The position numbers and the translations under genes were made by a program. The notes below the pieces were generated by a model, which searched no databases, was not told the origin of the DNA, and worked only from the letters and a program-made list of their open reading frames with translations. 6,828 nucleotides of DNA from contig JAIYBS010000318.1 of assembly GCA_027488415.1 (NCBI GenBank), positions 1-6,828 on the forward strand, given 5' to 3'. This stretch comes from Planctomycetaceae bacterium. GTDB lineage: Bacteria > Planctomycetota > Phycisphaerae > Phycisphaerales > SM1A02. Shown here piece after piece: positions 4,693-6,828 of the stretch; positions within the stretch are counted from its first letter, which is position 1, and the number at the start of each line of letters is the position of its first letter.

Positions 4693-6324
4693 TCAGGCGC
4701 GGGGCGAGCCGCGGAGCTCCGCCTCGGCCTCGAGGGCCAGGCGTTCCCCGACCAGCCGCTCCTCGTCGATGACGCGGTGAGCGCCTGCCCGCGCGAGGTC
4801 CGGCGCGACCGCGTGGTAGCGGCTCCTCGCGATCACGGTGGCGCCGGGCGCGAGGTGCCTCGTCAGCGACGCGACGTGCTCCGCGGTGCCGACGTCCGCC
4901 ATCGTCACGAGGACGAGCCGGGCGTCCGAGATTCCCGCGTGCTCCAGCGTCTCGGTGCGGCCCGCGTCGCCGAGCTCCGCGTGCGCGCCCATCTGCCGGG
5001 CGAGCGCCACCAGCGCGGGGTTCGAGTCGACCACGACGCACTCCGCGCCCCGCCGCTCGCGCAGCTCCTCGAAGGCGCGCATGCCGCACGGACCGAACCC
5101 GACGATGAGCACCGACCCGCGCTTGCGCTCCCCGTTGCCGCCATCGGGCCCGCGCGGGTGCCAGCGCCGCGCGATGCGTGCCGCGAGCCCGACGAGCGCC
5201 GGCGTCACGAGCAGCGAGCCGATCGTCGCGGTCACGAGCAGCTTGTGGAGCTGCGGTTCCAGCAGCCCCGCGGCGCGCGCGGACTCCGCGCGCACGAAGC
5301 TGAACTCGCCGATCTGCGCGATGCAGAGCGCCGCGGCCACCGCCGTCGCCGCGGTGGCGCCCGCGAGACGGCCGACGCCCGCGGCCACCAGCGTCTTCCC
5401 GGCGATGATCGCGGTGATCGCCACGGCCACCGTCCACGCGTTCTGCCAGGCCCACGCCGGATCGCCCGCGAGCCCGACGGCCGCGAAGAAGAGCGTGACG
5501 AGCAGCGTGCGCAGCGGCGCGACCTCCGCGCGCACCTGCGGCGCGAAGGGCGAGCTGCCGAGCATCGCGCCGGCGAGGAACGCTCCGAGGGCAGGGGACA
5601 CGCCGACCGCGTGCGCACCGAGCGCGCTGCCGATCGCGCAGACGGCGGCGAACACCGCGACGAGCTCGCGGTTTCGCGACATTCCCCGACCGGCGAGGAA
5701 CCACGGGAACACCCACCGCACGAGTGCCGCGAAGGCGACGACCAGTCCGACCGCCCACGCCGCGGTCCGCGCGACGGATCCGAGCGCCTCGCCCCCGCCC
5801 GTGCCGCCGACCGCGCCGAGCGCGACCACGAGCGGCACGACCGCGATGTCCTGCGTGAGGAGCACCCCCATCGAGAGCCTGCCGTGCGCTGCATCGACCG
5901 AGCGCCTTTCCACGAGGAGCCGCGCGACGACCGCCGTGCTCGAGAGGCTCACGATTGCGCCCAGGGCGAATGCCGTCGGCAGGGCGGTCCCGAAGGACCG
6001 CGCGACCGCCATCGCCGCCGCGATCGTCACGACGACCTGCAGCAGGCCGGCAACGAACACGCGAATCCCGAACGTCCGCAGGCGCACGAGGCTGAACTCC
6101 GTTCCGATGGAGAAGAGCAGGGTCGAGGCGCCGAGCTCCGCGATCGCGTGCACGCGCTCGGTGCCGTCCGCGGCTCCGCCCACCCAGCCGAGGACGTTCG
6201 GACCGACGATCGTTCCCGCGAGCAGGTAGCCGACCACCGCGGTCTGCCGCATGCGCTCCGCGGCGGCGCCGAGCGCGAGCGCGCTCGCGAGCAGGACGAG
6301 GATTGCCACGAGCGTCTGGTCCAT
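4693..6324 (-). CDS. Kef-type (CPA2) cation:proton antiporter with RCK N-domain
   Basis: This 543-residue inner-membrane protein has a hydrophobic domain (about residues 1-385, many membrane helices) of the CPA2 family, which exchanges K+ or Na+ for protons. Supporting segments are VVGYLLAGTIVGPNVLG (30-46), LLFSIGTEFSL (69-79), ALGAIVSLSSTAVVARLL (120-137) and LLTQDIAVVPL (155-165), where Gln158-Asp159 is the QD ion-binding pair of KefB/KefC-like members. After a charged linker a cytoplasmic RCK/TrkA-N domain begins near residue 403, with VGFGPCG (408-414) binding a dinucleotide and Asp433 at the end of strand two, which fits NAD(H). There is no TrkA-C domain after it. Kef proteins are closed by glutathione and opened by its adducts, but I cannot confirm a glutathione site here. 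The gene diverges from amn across 75 nt and converges on the ABC ATPase gene. Only a weak GGTG Shine-Dalgarno-like sequence precedes ATG 6324. Confidence 0.92.
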   Translation of the reverse strand: MDQTLVAILVLLASALALGAAAERMRQTAVVGYLLAGTIVGPNVLGWVGGAADGTERVHAIAELGASTLLFSIGTEFSLVRLRTFGIRVFVAGLLQVVVTIAAAMAVARSFGTALPTAFALGAIVSLSSTAVVARLLVERRSVDAAHGRLSMGVLLTQDIAVVPLVVALGAVGGTGGGEALGSVARTAAWAVGLVVAFAALVRWVFPWFLAGRGMSRNRELVAVFAAVCAIGSALGAHAVGVSPALGAFLAGAMLGSSPFAPQVRAEVAPLRTLLVTLFFAAVGLAGDPAWAWQNAWTVAVAITAIIAGKTLVAAGVGRLAGATAATAVAAALCIAQIGEFSFVRAESARAAGLLEPQLHKLLVTATIGSLLVTPALVGLAARIARRWHPRGPDGGNGERKRGSVLIVGFGPCGMRAFEELRERRGAECVVVDSNPALVALARQMGAHAELGDAGRTETLEHAGISDARLVLVTMADVGTAEHVASLTRHLAPGATVIARSRYHAVAPDLARAGAHRVIDEERLVGERLALEAEAELRGSPRA

Positions 6325-6370
6325 CGATCACCGGCGCGGGGCGCAGGCGGCGCCTCGCCGAGCCGCGGTC

Positions 6371-6376
6371 AGCGTA
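6371..6376 (-). promoter_or_regulatory. Candidate -10 element of the antiporter gene
   Basis: Minus-strand TACGCT lies 46 nt before ATG 6324, implying a leader of about 40 nt. It is the exact inverse of the plus-strand TACGCT at 6386-6391, from which it is separated by 9 nt. Confidence 0.3.
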
Positions 6377-6385
6377 TCCGCGGCG

Positions 6386-6391
6386 TACGCT
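6386..6391 (+). promoter_or_regulatory. Candidate -10 element of amn (leaderless)
   Basis: TACGCT is followed by 8 nt and ATG 6400. The stretch before the ATG (CCCCACCC) has no Shine-Dalgarno character. With 6371-6376 it forms an inverted repeat, arms AGCGTA and TACGCT. Confidence 0.4.
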
Positions 6392-6399
6392 CCCCACCC

Positions 6400-6828
6400 A
6401 TGAAGGACAAGGCCGAGATCGTCCGCGACTGGCTGCCCCGGTACACCGGGTGCACGCTCGAGCAGTTCGGGCGGTACGTGCTGCTCGTGAACTTCTCCAA
6501 CTACGTGGAGCTCTTCGCGGAGCGCTTCGGGGTGCCGGTCCGGGGGCGGGACAGGCCGATGATCTCGGCGACCGCGGAGGACATCACGATCCTGAGCTTC
6601 GGCATGGGCTCCGCGATGGCGGCCACCACCATGGACCTTTTGTCCGCGATCTCGCCGAAGGCGGTGCTCTTCCTCGGCAAGTGCGGCGGCCTCAAGAAGT
6701 CGAGGGTCGGCGACTTCATCCTGCCGATCGCCGCGATCCGCGGCGAGGGGACGAGCAACGAGTACATGCCCGCCGAGGTGCCGGCGCTCCCGAGCTTCCG
6801 CCTGCAGCGCGCGGTGAGCGCCAGCATC
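6400..6828 (+). CDS. amn: AMP nucleosidase, short form, cut by window end
   Basis: The first 143 codons are present and the frame is open to the window edge; the short AMP nucleosidases of Bacteroidetes are about 260 residues, so roughly half is here. The enzyme hydrolyses AMP to adenine and ribose 5-phosphate in the cytoplasm, setting adenylate levels and feeding purine salvage. The recognisable segments are IVRDWLPRYTGCTLEQFGRY (7-26), NFSNYVELFAERFGVPV (31-47), FGMGSAMAATTMDLLSAI (67-84), FLGKCGGLK (91-99), GDFILPIAAIRGEGTSNEYM (104-123) and a following PAEVPALPSFRLQRAV. These belong to the nucleoside phosphorylase/hydrolase fold of the Amn group without the long N-terminal domain of the Escherichia coli enzyme. 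The start is the first ATG of the frame and begins with the usual MKDKAEIV-like sequence. It diverges from the antiporter gene. Confidence 0.93.
   Translation, partial: MKDKAEIVRDWLPRYTGCTLEQFGRYVLLVNFSNYVELFAERFGVPVRGRDRPMISATAEDITILSFGMGSAMAATTMDLLSAISPKAVLFLGKCGGLKKSRVGDFILPIAAIRGEGTSNEYMPAEVPALPSFRLQRAVSASI

Noticed and set aside
4711..4722. 12-nt palindrome GCGGAGCTCCGC near the convergent stops of the ATPase and antiporter genes as a terminator
   Set aside because: It gives only a 4-bp stem with a 4-nt loop, has no T-tract on either side and lies within the antiporter coding region.
4013..6397. Long minus-strand open frame overlapping the antiporter and ABC ATPase genes
   Set aside because: Low-complexity Arg/Gly/Ala sequence in a shadow frame of two well-supported genes.
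6501..6827. Minus-strand open frame opposite amn
   Set aside because: No recognisable domain; the plus strand encodes AMP nucleosidase across the whole span.

Overview
This is a GC-rich bacterial chromosomal segment with seven protein-coding genes, two of them cut by the window edges. It also holds one unusual 450-base intergenic region that looks like a structured non-coding RNA gene. No phage, insertion sequence, CRISPR array, tRNA or rRNA was seen. The gene set suggests a GC-rich Planctomycetota-like bacterium: a Tat-exported Gfo/Idh/MocA oxidoreductase coupled to an extended SDR epimerase, a short AMP nucleosidase of the kind known from Bacteroidetes, an Mla-type ABC ATPase, and several genes without a Shine-Dalgarno sequence. 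This placement is inference from family resemblance and is not firm.

Layout, left to right. (1) At 1-441 on the minus strand is a META/HslJ-domain putative lipoprotein, cut off at its C-terminus. It diverges from an OsmC/Ohr-family peroxidase-like protein (493-903, plus). (2) A two-gene minus-strand operon follows: an NAD-dependent epimerase/dehydratase (3390-2296) and then a Tat-signal Gfo/Idh/MocA oxidoreductase (2299-917), joined by an ATGA overlap. (3) Region 3391-3842 has no credible protein gene. On the minus strand it encodes five hairpins, about 40 nt apart, whose stems change by compensatory substitution while the loop stays ACGGGAAAC (one copy lacks an A). They end in an intrinsic terminator with an 8-bp perfect stem and a U-tract. 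This is the most interesting object in the window: a candidate small RNA built like the CsrB/Rsm sponge RNAs, with GGA in each loop. (4) An Mla-type ABC transporter ATPase (3843-4688, plus) stands without its partner genes here and converges on a Kef-type (CPA2) cation:proton antiporter with an RCK domain (6324-4693, minus). (5) The antiporter diverges from amn, AMP nucleosidase (6400 onward, plus, cut by the window end).

Four of the six genes or operons (META, epimerase, ATPase, amn) lack a visible Shine-Dalgarno sequence and instead carry a TANNNT hexamer ending 6-8 nt before the start codon. That is the arrangement expected for leaderless mRNAs. The two genes with a clear Shine-Dalgarno sequence (the OsmC gene and the oxidoreductase) do not have a TANNNT in this position. 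The genes do not form one pathway. They look like ordinary core functions: envelope lipoprotein, peroxide defence, sugar-type redox chemistry, envelope lipid transport, ion homeostasis and purine salvage.
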